64,000 nt of DNA from Zonotrichia leucophrys gambelii (lineage: Eukaryota > Chordata > Aves > Passeriformes > Passerellidae), in NCBI RefSeq assembly GCF_028769735.1, contig NC_088186.1, positions 10,261,001 to 10,325,000 of the forward strand, given 5' to 3'. Shown piece after piece: positions 46,746-56,329 of this stretch. The translations under genes and the position numbers were made by a program. The notes beneath the pieces were generated by a model that was given only the letters and a program-made list of their open reading frames with translations, made no database searches and was not told the origin of the DNA. Position 1 is the first letter of the stretch; the number at the start of each line of letters is the position of its first letter.

Positions 46746-48997
46746 TGGTGAGCTTGTGTAACCTGGTCACATCCCCATTCCTGAGGTCTCAATCAGCTTT
46801 GGGCAGCAAGGTGGCCTTGGCTGATGAAGAGCTGATGAAATCCCTGGTGCTGATGCAGTCCCAGCCAGGAGCAGCTCCGTGGGCTGGCAGTGATGGCATT
46901 GCTGCCTCTCCCCAGCCCAGGTGATGCTGAGCAGAGCTCAGCCCTGTGCAGACAGCATTTCACAGCCCTGGTGATGCTCTCAGCCCGAGATGGAACCGGC
47001 CCTGGCTCATGGTGAGGCTGCTGCTCATCCCCTCCATGCCAGAGAAGAGCAGCAGAGGCTCTGATTGAATTAGTGCAAGGATTTAATTTAATCCCCAAAT
47101 GTCTCTCATTTTAAAGGAGCCTGTTCATTTCCTTCTAGGACCTTATCAGATGCAGGCACCCAGCACTGTGAACAGGACTGGGCAGGGAGGCAGTGTTGGG
47201 GGAGGGCTTTGTGGGCACTGACTCCAGGGCTGTGTGGGTTTTTCCTCTAATTATTTCATGAGATAATGATGACAGTGATTGCAAGACAAATAAAACATCA
47301 GCAGCATCATTGAGGCAGCTCTGGTGCAAATGGGCAGCCTGGCAGGGCAGGGCTGGAACATTCCCTTCTTACAGGGAATTAATGTGTAATTTCACCCCAA
47401 GGGTGGGTGAGGGAGCATTTGCTTTGTGCCTGACACCAAATCCAGCTGTAGAGTGATGCCATGAAGGAACCAAGCACAACGTGGTCTCTGAATTTGCGTT
47501 CTGACTCTCTGGGGGAGTTCAGGTGATGCTGAATCACTGCTGGGTGAGCCAGGCTGGGTGGGACAGAGCTGCTGCTCTCTGTGCTACAGGTGCCACAGGG
47601 ACCCTTTGGGTGTGATAGACCAGGACAGGGCACAGCTGGACACGTGTGGGCTGTGGCACTGAGCTCCAGCATCTTCCTGGAAACCTGCCCAGCTCTTTGC
47701 CCCCTGAGCTCAGGCTGGGGGGTGTCTGTGCTGTCCCCTCTGTGCACAGGGGGCTCACACCCCCCACCCCCGGTGTTTCCTGGAGGTGACAGCAGTTCTG
47801 CAGCCCAACATCTGCACACAGCTGCTGGGGATGTCCTGGATATCCCCTCTGTGCTCTGGGGGATGAGGGGTGTCCCCTGCAGGGTGGCTGTCCCTGGGTT
47901 GCTGTCACAGGCTGGGACCTCCACGGGGATGGAACCTCTGTCCATTCTGTGTGTGCCTCTTCCCAAAGGGATGTGTGGCTGGATGAGCTGACTCCTGGGC
48001 TGCTGCTCCTTTTGAAGCTGAAGTCAGGGCTGTCTTTGTTAGCTCCAACTTGCTGGTGTCACTGGGTTTGTGAAAATGCGTGGATCTCAGCTGGGATACG
48101 ACTTCTTTTCTGGGTGATTTGTTAGCTGGGGGTGGTCCTGTGGAACAGTCCCTGCCCCAGGACCTGTGAAGGAGGGAATTGCTTCTTAAAGAGAGGATTT
48201 TCTCTCCTTTGGTCTTTTTTCCCTTGCTGGGCTGGTTTTGCCCCTTTGGCTTAGACACAAAAATCACACAGGACCCTGCTCTGGCAAGGGAGGGCTCATC
48301 AGAGGCTCCCCCTGCTCACAAAAACAACCTTGGAGCTTCTTTCCCTTGGGCTTTTCCCTTTGAAAGGACAGAGCTTGCTCAGGCCTTCTCCAAAAGGCAA
48401 AGAGACCTGGAAAAACCATCCCCAAAGGCACAAACCCCGGCAGGGGCTGGCAGGAGCGGCTGTGGTTTTGTAGCCCAGAGCTCGGGCTGAGCTGGGGCAA
48501 GGCAGGGATGGGCAGAGCCCGGCGCTTCCCCTCGGCCTTTGATGATAACGCGGTGCAGGAGGGGCCAGAGCTGCCGAGGAGCTGCTGGGTTTCTCTGCAG
48601 CCCTGGGGGATCCCGGCAGGGCAGCAGCTCCAGCAAACATCGGGGTGAGGATGCTGCCACGGCTCTGCCTCTGTGGCTGGAGCCCAGCTGGTGCCCTGGG
48701 ATTCCTCAGAATCCCCCTCAGTGGGAGCTGAGTGCCACCATCCCGCTCCTGCCAGCCGGGGGACCTGGTGTTCCAGGGCTCGGGAGCAGGGCTGGCTGCT
48801 GACAGCAATGGGTGACTTGGCACCACCTGGGGACGATGCCATCCCACCCCACCAGAGCACTGCTAGCGTTGTACAAATCGGTGCCAGCCTTGTAGGTGGG
48901 GTGTGAGGAGGTGAAAGGCTCCTCAGGAAGGTGCCAGAGAGATCTGGGGATTTGGGGTGCTTCTGGTTTCATCCTTCTCTATCTTCTCCTCTGGCAG

Positions 48998-49642
48998 ATG
49001 CTGGAGACGGACGCCGAGAAGCCGGGGCAGATGCCCTCGGAGGATGGGAAGGCAGCAGTGGGTGATGCCCCTCTGGCTGCCAAGGCGGTGGCTCTGGCCG
49101 AGCCCTGGGACGCTCTGGGGGCCACCCAGGCTCCTCTCCCGGCGGAGAAGCAGCCGGTGGCCACGGCAAAGGGAGAGGAGCAGCCCGGCCCCCTGCCCGC
49201 CTTTGTGATCCCCGAGCTGCGGCTGGACAGCACCTTCAGCCAGAGCGCCGCGGGCACGGGCGGCGCCACGGACGGCGAGGACGAGGAGGAGGATGAGGAG
49301 GAAGATGAGGACGAGGAGGACGAGGAGGAGGAGGAGGACAGCGACGAGCAGTACCTGGAGAGGAACGAGCTGAAGCGCAGCAGCATGATCGAGACGGGCG
49401 GGCAGGCCGGCTACACCCTGAGCGTGCAGGGCTCGCTGCGGCGCCGCACGCACAGCGAGGGCAGCCTCCTGCAGGAGAGCAAGGGCCACTGCTTCACCTC
49501 CGACACCACCCTGCACTGCCCCGACAGCCAGGGCACCGCCGCACGCTGGGCCCTGCCCTCCCCCAGGACCCTCAAGAAGGAGCTGGTCAAGAACGGCGGC
49601 TCCATCCACCAGCTGACCATGCTCTTCTCGGGCCACAGGAAG
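48998..49642 (+). CDS. RGS3: RGS3 large coding exon (acidic region, phospho-serine motif, internal start)
   Basis: This 645-nt, phase 0-0 exon encodes 215 residues. It begins MLETDAEKPG right after the acceptor CTCTGGCAG and ends LFSGHRK before GTACGA. In order it has an Ala/Pro-rich part, PAFVIPELRLDSTFSQ, an Asp/Glu run (49271-49350), KRSSMIETG, RRRTHSEGSLLQE, SDTTLHC and TLKKEL. All these motifs except the Ala/Pro part match mammalian RGS3. The human 519-residue form starts MFETEADEKRE at this point, so the first codon can act as a start, giving 411 residues here. The long Pro/Ser-rich repeats of the human exon are absent. RRRTHSEGS is the kind of site bound by 14-3-3 when phosphorylated. 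CpG content is high and codons are GC-rich at third positions. Confidence 0.97.
49271..49350 (+). repeat. RGS3: Coding GAG/GAC microsatellite (acidic tract)
   Basis: An irregular run of GAG, GAC and GAT codons encodes more than twenty mostly acidic residues inside the 48998 exon. Mammalian RGS3 also has an acidic run here but with different length and order. Confidence 0.93.
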
Positions 49643-51169
49643 GTACGAGACGTGGTGCAGGGACAGCTCCTGGGCTGGAGGTGTCCTGCCATATGGGCCC
49701 TGTCTCCATGGCCATGGCAAAGCCCCCTTCTGAGGGTCCCTGCCCCTGGCAGCAGCTCTGGAGGTGCCAGCACCCAGGCATGGCACACACAGCAGCGTGC
49801 TGGGGCCGTGGGTGGCACTGCCACTGCTGCACCCATGGCCTGGGCAGCGCTGTCTGCTGGGATGCTGGTGGCTGAGTGTCCCTGGGGATCTGGGAATGCA
49901 CTGGGAGAGTCCCTGGTGACAGTCCCCAGTGTGCAGGGGGTGCAGGAGCAGTGGGACCCTCTGCCCCAGCAGCCTTCTGCAGGGCTTTGGCCACTGTGGG
50001 TCCATCTCGTGGAGCAGCTGTGCTCAGCAGGGATGTGTGACCCCCTGTGCTGCAGGAGGGGCAGCAGAGGCCGTGCTGAGGCAGCTCTGCCCAGGACTGG
50101 CCTGTGCAGTCCCAGGGTCTGGGGTGCTCCTGAGCCCCCAGAGCAGAGCTGGCCCTGGCTGCATGGTGCAGGAATGAGCTGCCAGTGCAGAGACCATTCA
50201 TGGCAGTGCTGCTGTCCCCATCCTCCCCAGGTGGCACTGGCAGGGTTCTGGGAGTGGCCCCAAACCCTGCTGTGCCCCATCCCCAGCTCTGGGTGCTGCT
50301 CGGGGCTCTGGTGCTCAGCACAGGCTGCAGTGCAGTGCTCAGGGTGTGCTCCCAGCTCAGGACCTCGTTTACAGCTCAGGACCATCCCTGCTGCTTGGGA
50401 GCACCTTGCAGAGGCACATTCTGCTCCAGAGCAATGGCTCCTTGGCAGGAGAGGCTGCTACAGATCCTGGGGTTAAACCCAGGCTGGGTTAACCCTTTTC
50501 CTGCCACGCTGCTTGAAAAGCCACCCTGATGCTGTTTCCTGGAGGAATTTTTGGGCTCAGCTGGTGAGAGCCCTTCCCAGGGCTACAGACTGCAGGGATG
50601 GGACTGCTGCCTGCAGGGGAGTCCAAATTTTCCTGGAGACTGAGGCCAACAATTAATTGTGTGCCGGAGGAGATGGAGGGTTCAGACCCGCCCTATCCCC
50701 GATAAAGAAAAGCCACCCTTGTGTCAGGGACGCGGTCGCTGCCTGTCACACGTGCGAGGGAGGCGGTGACAGCGACAGCGACAGCGCCAGCGCCGGCTGG
50801 GAGCGTCCCGTGAGCGGTGCCCTGAAGGAGAGCTCACAGTGCCGCTGTGTGTGCAGCCCCGAGCCTGCAGCCCTGAAACCCTGCATCCCTGCATCCCTGC
50901 AATCCTGCATCCCTGCAGCACTGCCCGAGCCGGGTGGGCTGTGTGTCCCTGCCCCGGGGAGCGCCCTCTCTTCTTCCTGCTCTCACCTGGGGAGATGTTT
51001 TCCCGAGAGGTGAACAGAGCTCCTCCTGCGTTAAACTGTTCTGAAGGTGCACATTAGACTGGGATTTTTGGGGCAGGGAATGGCAGCCTGTGCTGGCGGA
51101 GAGGGCAGTGTGGTGGCTGCACCTCCTTGCAGGAGCTCTGGCTGCCTGGAGCCTAAATCCCTGCCCATG

Positions 51170-51535
51170 TGTTCTTCTAGGCATCCCTGCCTGTTCCTGC
51201 TGCCCTGCTCCCTGCTCACATCACCCTGCTCACACTCCCCCATTCCCACTGCTCTGTTCTCACTGCTCTGATCCCACTGCCCTGCTCTCATTGTCTTATT
51301 CCCACTGCTCTGCTTCCACCACCCCATTCCCATTGCCCTATTCCCCCTGCCCCATTCCCACTGTCCTGCTCCCATTCCCCTGTTCCCACTACCCCATTCC
51401 CACTGCTCTGCTTCCACCACCCCATTCCCACTGCCCCATTCTCACTGCCCTGTTCCCATTGCCCTATTCCTGTTCCCATTGCCCTATTCCCACTGCCCCA
51501 TTCCCGCCGTGCTCCCACTGTTCCCCTTGCTCTGC
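51170..51535. repeat. Imperfect 14-15 bp repeat, (CCCACTGCCCTGTTC)-like
   Basis: Many variants of CCATTCCCACTGCCCTG follow one another with few A and G bases, giving low-complexity peptides in every frame. Confidence 0.88.
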
Positions 51536-51849
51536 CTCTCCAGCTGCCAGTGGAGGGAGTGCAGCAGTCAGGGAAGGCAGACACGGGGCTGAGCCACTGT
51601 GGGATTGCAGCCCCTGCCTACACTTTGGGAACACTTCCATTGCTCTGTGCCCTTGATTAGTTCAATGAAACCTCCCAGCTTTTTGGAGCAGGACACTGAT
51701 GCACAATTCCCACAGGGAATTCCCCACCAAGCTATCAAACACTGGCAACACCTGCACCCAGCTGCAGGGCCTTGCTGCAGGGCCATCACCTCCATCAGCC
51801 TTGGTTATTTTCCCATCTGGAAGTGTGTCAGAGGGGCTCATCCCACAGC

Positions 51850-52250
51850 CTCTTTTAACCCCATCGTGCCCGCTGTGCCTCCCCGTCCCCCCTTCCCGCG
51901 GTGGGGTTTGGAGCTGGATGTTTTATGGGCACGGTGGGGAGCCTGGGGCTCCTCGGGAGAGCTCTGCCGCTGCCTTTTGTCCCCGAGGCCGGAGCCTGTG
52001 CGGACAATGGCAGGAAGGCGCGGCCAGCCCGTCTGCCGGGGCCGCAGCGGCCGGGGCCGCATTGTTCGGGCCGATAAACTCCGGAAAGCGGGGCCAGAAT
52101 GGAAGGAAATGTCCGGAACCCCGGGCCCGGGGCTGCGGGGCTGAGCGCTGGGTTCCCACGGCCCGGCCGCGGGGGATGAGCCTGGAAAGTGCCCGGCAGG
52201 GACACACAGCCCCCGGGGCTCTGAAACACCCCACGGCCAGGGCGGGCCCC
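51850..52250 (+). promoter_or_regulatory. Intronic CpG island-like block
   Basis: CpG dinucleotides are dense, especially 51960-52200, with CCGGGGCCGCAGCGGCCGGG and GGGCCCGGGGCTGCGGGGC. It lies 2.2 kb downstream of one exon and 1.4 kb upstream of the next. A promoter or enhancer is possible. No TATA box or convincing first exon was seen. Confidence 0.4.
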
Positions 52251-52349
52251 GAGTGCCACCATGTCCCCTTGGTTCCATCGGGCCCTGCAGTGTCACAGTG
52301 CTCCCTGCGCTCCCTGAGGCCCCGCATCACCCAGCCCAGGCCATTGCCC

Positions 52350-52935
52350 TGCTTCCAGTCACTCCCAGTATGATCCCAGTGACCCCCAGTCTCACTCAGT
52401 ATATCCCAGTTGCCCCCAGCATGCTCCCAGTCACTCCCACTTCCTCCCAGTTGCTTCCAGCATGATTCCAGTTGCCCACAGCTACTCAGAGTCACCATCA
52501 GTGCAGTTCCAGTTGCTCCCAGTATATCCCAGTTTTCCCCAAAATGGTCCAAACTGCCCTCAGCATGTTCCTGGTCACTCCCTGTACGATCCCAGTCCCC
52601 CTCAGTGTCATCCCAGTTGCACCCAGTCACTACCACTAGTACAGTCCCACTCAATGCCAGTATGATCTCAGTGGCTCCCAGTATAGACACAGTCACTCCC
52701 AGTTGCTCCAAGTTGCCCCCAATATGGTCCCAGCTGTTCCAAGTGTTGTCCCCTCCTGTTTGGTTACAGACACTCCCAGTACATCCCAGTTGCCCCCAGC
52801 ATGCTCATTCCCAGTCACCCCAGTTTCCCCAGTATGGTTACAGTTGCCCTCAGGAGGACCTCACTCATTCCCAGTATATCCCAGTTGTCCTCAGGAGGAC
52901 CTCACTCATTCCCAGTACATCCCAGTTGCCCCAAC
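52350..52935. repeat. Imperfect minisatellite built on CCCAGTTGCCCCCAGTAT
   Basis: Degenerate copies of CCCAGTATATCCCAGTTGCC and CAGTCACTCCCAGT fill 585 bp. Near the end two 47-bp copies containing TCAGGAGGACCTCACTCATT are nearly identical. Confidence 0.9.
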
Positions 52936-53654
52936 ATGGTTCCCCCCGGGGGTAGGGAAGCAGGGTCGGGATTTGGGGCTGGCTGTGAGCGTCTGCAGCG
53001 TGCAGGGATGGATGGAATGCTGAAGCCCCCAGGCCATGGTGATCCCGGGGGTCTCCCCGCCTGGTGCCAGCCTTTGTGGCTCTGCTGGTGCTGCCCTGAG
53101 CTCATGGCACATCCCAGATCCCCCTGGTTTGTCCAGGCTGCCCTGGAGCAGCCGTCAGAGAGCAGACTTGTAAACTGCAATGGTATGATTCAATTATAAG
53201 TGAACTGCTCTAATTTGTCCTGCCTGGGGACTGCTGGAAACTCCTGATTGATTTTGGGTGCCCAGCCTGGTTCTGGGGGGCTCTGTGGGCAGTGGCAGAA
53301 TCCCTGTGCCCACTCAGGAGTAGGAGCATCAGGAGTGGGGATTGAATGTCCTCCCTGTAGGAGGTTCCAGTGTCAGCACCTTGAACCTGGAGGGTACCTG
53401 GGCTGTGGCCCTGGGGTCTCCTTGGATGCTCCAGGAGCATCATGAGCTGAAGATGGCAGAGGATGAGCAAGGGCAGGGAGGTTCCTGTGTCAGGAGCTTG
53501 TCCTGTGTCACTGCCATCCTGGGGAAGGGGCCCTGTGAGTGCTGTGGGTCTGGGTGGGTGCTGTGGGCATGCTGGCCCTGCTGGCTGGTGACACAGAGTG
53601 ACACTGTGGGCACGTCCTGGTGTGATGACAGACACTGTTCTTCTGTTCCCCCAG

Positions 53655-53728
53655 CTGAGTGGAGCAGACCCCGAGTGCAGCTGTGACGAAGGGGACGAGA
53701 CCTCCCGCAAGAAACGCAGCAAGAGCCT
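53655..53728 (+). CDS. RGS3: RGS3 coding exon (basic linker)
   Basis: The exon is 74 nt, phase 0 to 2, acceptor TTCCCCCAG, donor CCT|GTAAGT. It encodes LSGADPECSCDEGDETSRKK then RSKSL, the last codon being completed by the A at 57362. Mammalian RGS3 has MSGADTV...SRKRKSKNL here. It is skipped in transcripts starting at 54819 or 57167. The basic SRKKRSKSL end may act in membrane or nuclear targeting, which is inference. Confidence 0.96.
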
Positions 53729-54519
53729 GTAAGTGTCACACTGGGGGTGGCACCAGGGGGTGCCAGGGCTGTTTGTGGGGTCAGACACCTCAGCCTCGCC
53801 CTGCTGGAGCCCTCAGGATCCCTGTCTCCCCCCTGACTTTTTCCAGCAGCAAAGCCACACACTGGGGTCCCACTTCAGATGGAATTGTTTCCAGGGAGGG
53901 TGCGGGGTGTGCTGGGGGCACTGCCCAGCCCAGCCGGGAGCCCAAATCCCACCGAGCCCAGGCAGGGCGAGGACACCGGCTCTGGGGAAAAGCAGCGTGC
54001 CCGGGTTCAGGGAGAGGACATGGAAACGCTGAAATCTGAGCTGGGGGCCTCCTTCCCGCTGGCCCCATGCCGGGAGGGGAATGGGGAGGTGGGATGGGGA
54101 GGGTCAGGCTCAGCCCTCGCCGCACATCCGCGGCAGCGCGGTGGGAGCGGGGACCGCGGGGACCCCCAGGGACACCGGCAGCTCTCTGCTGCCCCCGGTA
54201 AGGCTTCGGGGTGCCAAAATGTGGGTGCGAGCAAGGACAAGGCAGCCGTGGCCTTTGCTGCCCTCAAACGCAGCTGCAGCTGCGGGGGGCAGAGGCACGG
54301 GTGAGGATGTGCGGGAGCGAATCCGGGTGAGGATGTGCGGGAGGGAACTCCCGGTGCCGGGGCTGCCCCGTGCCACGTGTGCCCGCTGCCCTGCTCCCTG
54401 CTCAATCACCCCGCGCCCTGTGCCGGGCAAACGGAGCAGCCACACGTGCTCGGAGCGGCCCGGGCTGCGAGGGGGCTGCGCACGCCGCTGTGCCAGCGAG
54501 CGGCACTGTGGGCCCGCGC

Positions 54520-54818
54520 TGCCGCAGCGCTGCCGCCTATTTTTAGCTCTTTTTATTATTTCCCCCCCTCCCAGCACTGGAAATGAAAGCAAAGCCCTTG
54601 GAGCAGGGACGTCCCCGCGGCCGCGGGGGGAGGCTGGGCCCCCCTGGTCAGGAGAGGGCTCCGCTCACCTTGAGCGGCGGGGGATGCTCGGGGGATGCTC
54701 CGGGGAGCGCTGGCAGCGCCATTGGCTGCGCCGCCCGTCCCCGCCGGCCCCGGGACTATTTATGGGGCGGGGGCCGCGGTCCGCACTGCTCCTCTCCCGG
54801 CACTCGCTGCCGGCCTCC
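54520..54818 (+). promoter_or_regulatory. RGS3: Candidate promoter and 5' UTR of the Met-Cys RGS3 form
   Basis: CTATTTTTAG at 54537-54546 fits the MEF2 consensus exactly. ATTGGCTG at 54721-54728 is an inverted CCAAT box. CTATTTATGG at 54756-54765 could serve as TATA or CArG-like element about 55-65 bp before the ATG. The surrounding DNA is CpG-rich. Spacing is that of a short 5' UTR core promoter starting near 54790. Confidence 0.6.
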
Positions 54819-54862
54819 ATGTGCCACGCCATGGTGGACTTCTCGGAAAAATACCTGGAAAG
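54819..54862 (+). CDS. RGS3: RGS3 alternative first exon, Met-Cys form
   Basis: The 44-nt coding part encodes MCHAMVDFSEKYLE plus AG of an Arg codon; the donor is AAAG|GTAGGA. Joined to 57362 it gives MCHAMVDFSEKYLERAKDMK and a 186-residue protein with linker and RGS domain only. RGS4, RGS5 and RGS16 start Met-Cys and share the LERAK pattern (CLERAK in RGS5 and RGS16) at the same exon boundary, so this looks like the ancestral R4-family first exon kept in RGS3. Cys2 can feed the Cys/Arg N-degron pathway in those relatives. Position 12, a palmitoylated Cys in RGS16, is Tyr here. The first ATG has a poor context (T at -3), the second in-frame ATG a strong one. Confidence 0.82.
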
Positions 54863-55919
54863 GTAGGACAGCCAGCGTCCTGCGAGGAACGGGGGTGTGC
54901 TGCCCCGGGGATGGTTTGGAAGCAGCGCGGGGTGATGGTGCTGGGCCTCGTGGTCATGCTGGGGTGCTGGGGCAGATCGATTTATAGAGGCAACTCCGTG
55001 GTGAAATCAGCAATTATTTTGTGGAATTACTTTTGCTGGGGCATTTATTGTGCAGTGTGGCCGCAGCTGGGGGCTGTGCTGCCCGTGGCTGTCACAGCCT
55101 GGGTCAGTGCCACCCCTTCTGTGCAAGGGTGTGCAAGAGGAGCAGCATGTGGAAGTTGGGGAGCTTCTTTGGGAGGTGTTTGCCTGGTGTGTTCCAGCTG
55201 GGAAATCCACCCAGGGGCCAGGATCACCTGCCTGGTGTGTTCCAGCTGGGAAATCCACCCAGGGGCCAGAATCACCTGCCTGGTGTGTGCCAGCTGGCCC
55301 AGTGCCGAGGGTTGTGTTGTGGGGGTGTCACACAAGGGGTGTTCAGTGCTCTGCCAGCCCTGCCAGGTGCCCACTGCTGCCCTGCTAAACTGGGAGCACT
55401 GCTGGGAACAACTGGGAGCTGCTGCCCCGCTGAACTGGGAGCACAGCTGGGATCGCTGCTCGGGGCTGTGGATGGCTGGTCCCGTGTCCTGGCGGCTTCC
55501 CGGCTGCCGGCGGCGCTGGCGGCGCAGGGATGGGAGGCAGATGGGGTTTGGAGCGTGAGGCTCCGTGTTTGGATCTGCTTTTCCCACATTAGCGGGTGCC
55601 TGACGTGCGTCCTGCTGGGATCACAGCCCAGGGGGTGTGAAGGCAGTGAAACTGGGTCCTTGAGGGTATGGACGCCACCAGGGACTGGGGGGAGTGATTG
55701 CCCTCTACAATCATTCTGTGGCTCATTGGACTGAGCCCTGGGGTTGTTGCACCTTTTATTTTACTCTCCTGGGACTGGGGAGAGCTGTGGGTCTGGAGAA
55801 CATCACCTGGGGTGGTGCATCCGTGCCCTGAATCCCTCCTGTCCCCCTCGTGTCCCTGGGCATGGCTTGGCCAGGTAGAGGTGGCTTCTCTGAGCATCCT
55901 TGCTGTGCCACCTGTGGCA

Positions 55920-56260
55920 GATCCTGTAACGTTAAATTTGCAGAATCAGAAAGAGCAAGAAGTGAAAACTGAAGCTGCTTGCCTGATGAGATGTTGTCAG
56001 ATAAGGAGCTTCAGATTTAGGGGGCAGAGTCCATGTGTGTTGAGAAAAGACTGATGCTCTTAAGTTTTGATAAATACATTATACCCACAAGCAGTGAAAC
56101 ACTGTCTATGAGCACTTTATGATGAGATCGAGGAGAGGTATTTTAAATGGAAGAAATTAAAAACACAGATGGAAGCTATAATTCTTTCTAGTTATAAGCG
56201 TTCCAGCCACATGTAATTAAGATAGCAATATACTTGTTTTTTTACGAGTGACAGATCAGT
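55920..56260. other. AT-rich unique block in a GC-rich intron
   Basis: About 340 bp with clearly lower GC than its flanks and without resemblance to CR1, LTR or tandem repeats seen elsewhere in the window. It lies 0.9-1.2 kb upstream of the 57167 exon. Its nature is unknown; a conserved enhancer is one possibility. Confidence 0.4.
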
Positions 56261-56329
56261 GCCATTGGGAGAAGACTGCCAGAAAAGGGAGTGAGAAGCG
56301 AGGCCCAAGCGCTAGAATTGTCCTTGCTG

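Larger units (their letters stand above)
33757..48997 (+). other. RGS3: RGS3 intron, 15.2 kb
   Basis: This is the largest intron in view. It holds an 18-bp GC-rich repeat (34688-35170), a 40-bp repeat (37571-37685), CR1 copies (39035, 46450), a 21-bp triplet (40054-40120), a 472-bp direct duplication (41477-42417), a CpG-rich candidate promoter (42540-43560) and a solo LTR (43590-44187). From 44190 to 48990, apart from the CR1 at 46450, I see no recognisable feature. Confidence 0.83.
49643..53654 (+). other. RGS3: RGS3 intron, 4.0 kb
   Basis: The intron contains a CpG-rich pocket at 50690-50830, two imperfect minisatellites (51170-51535, 52350-52935) and a CpG island-like block (51850-52250). 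No coding exon was found. Confidence 0.83.

Noticed and set aside
54081..54866. 261-codon plus ORF in frame with MCHAMVDF
   Set aside because: The upstream part is CpG-rich promoter DNA with no resemblance to RGS3; the MEF2, CCAAT and TATA-like elements place transcription start inside it, so the start at 54819 is preferred.
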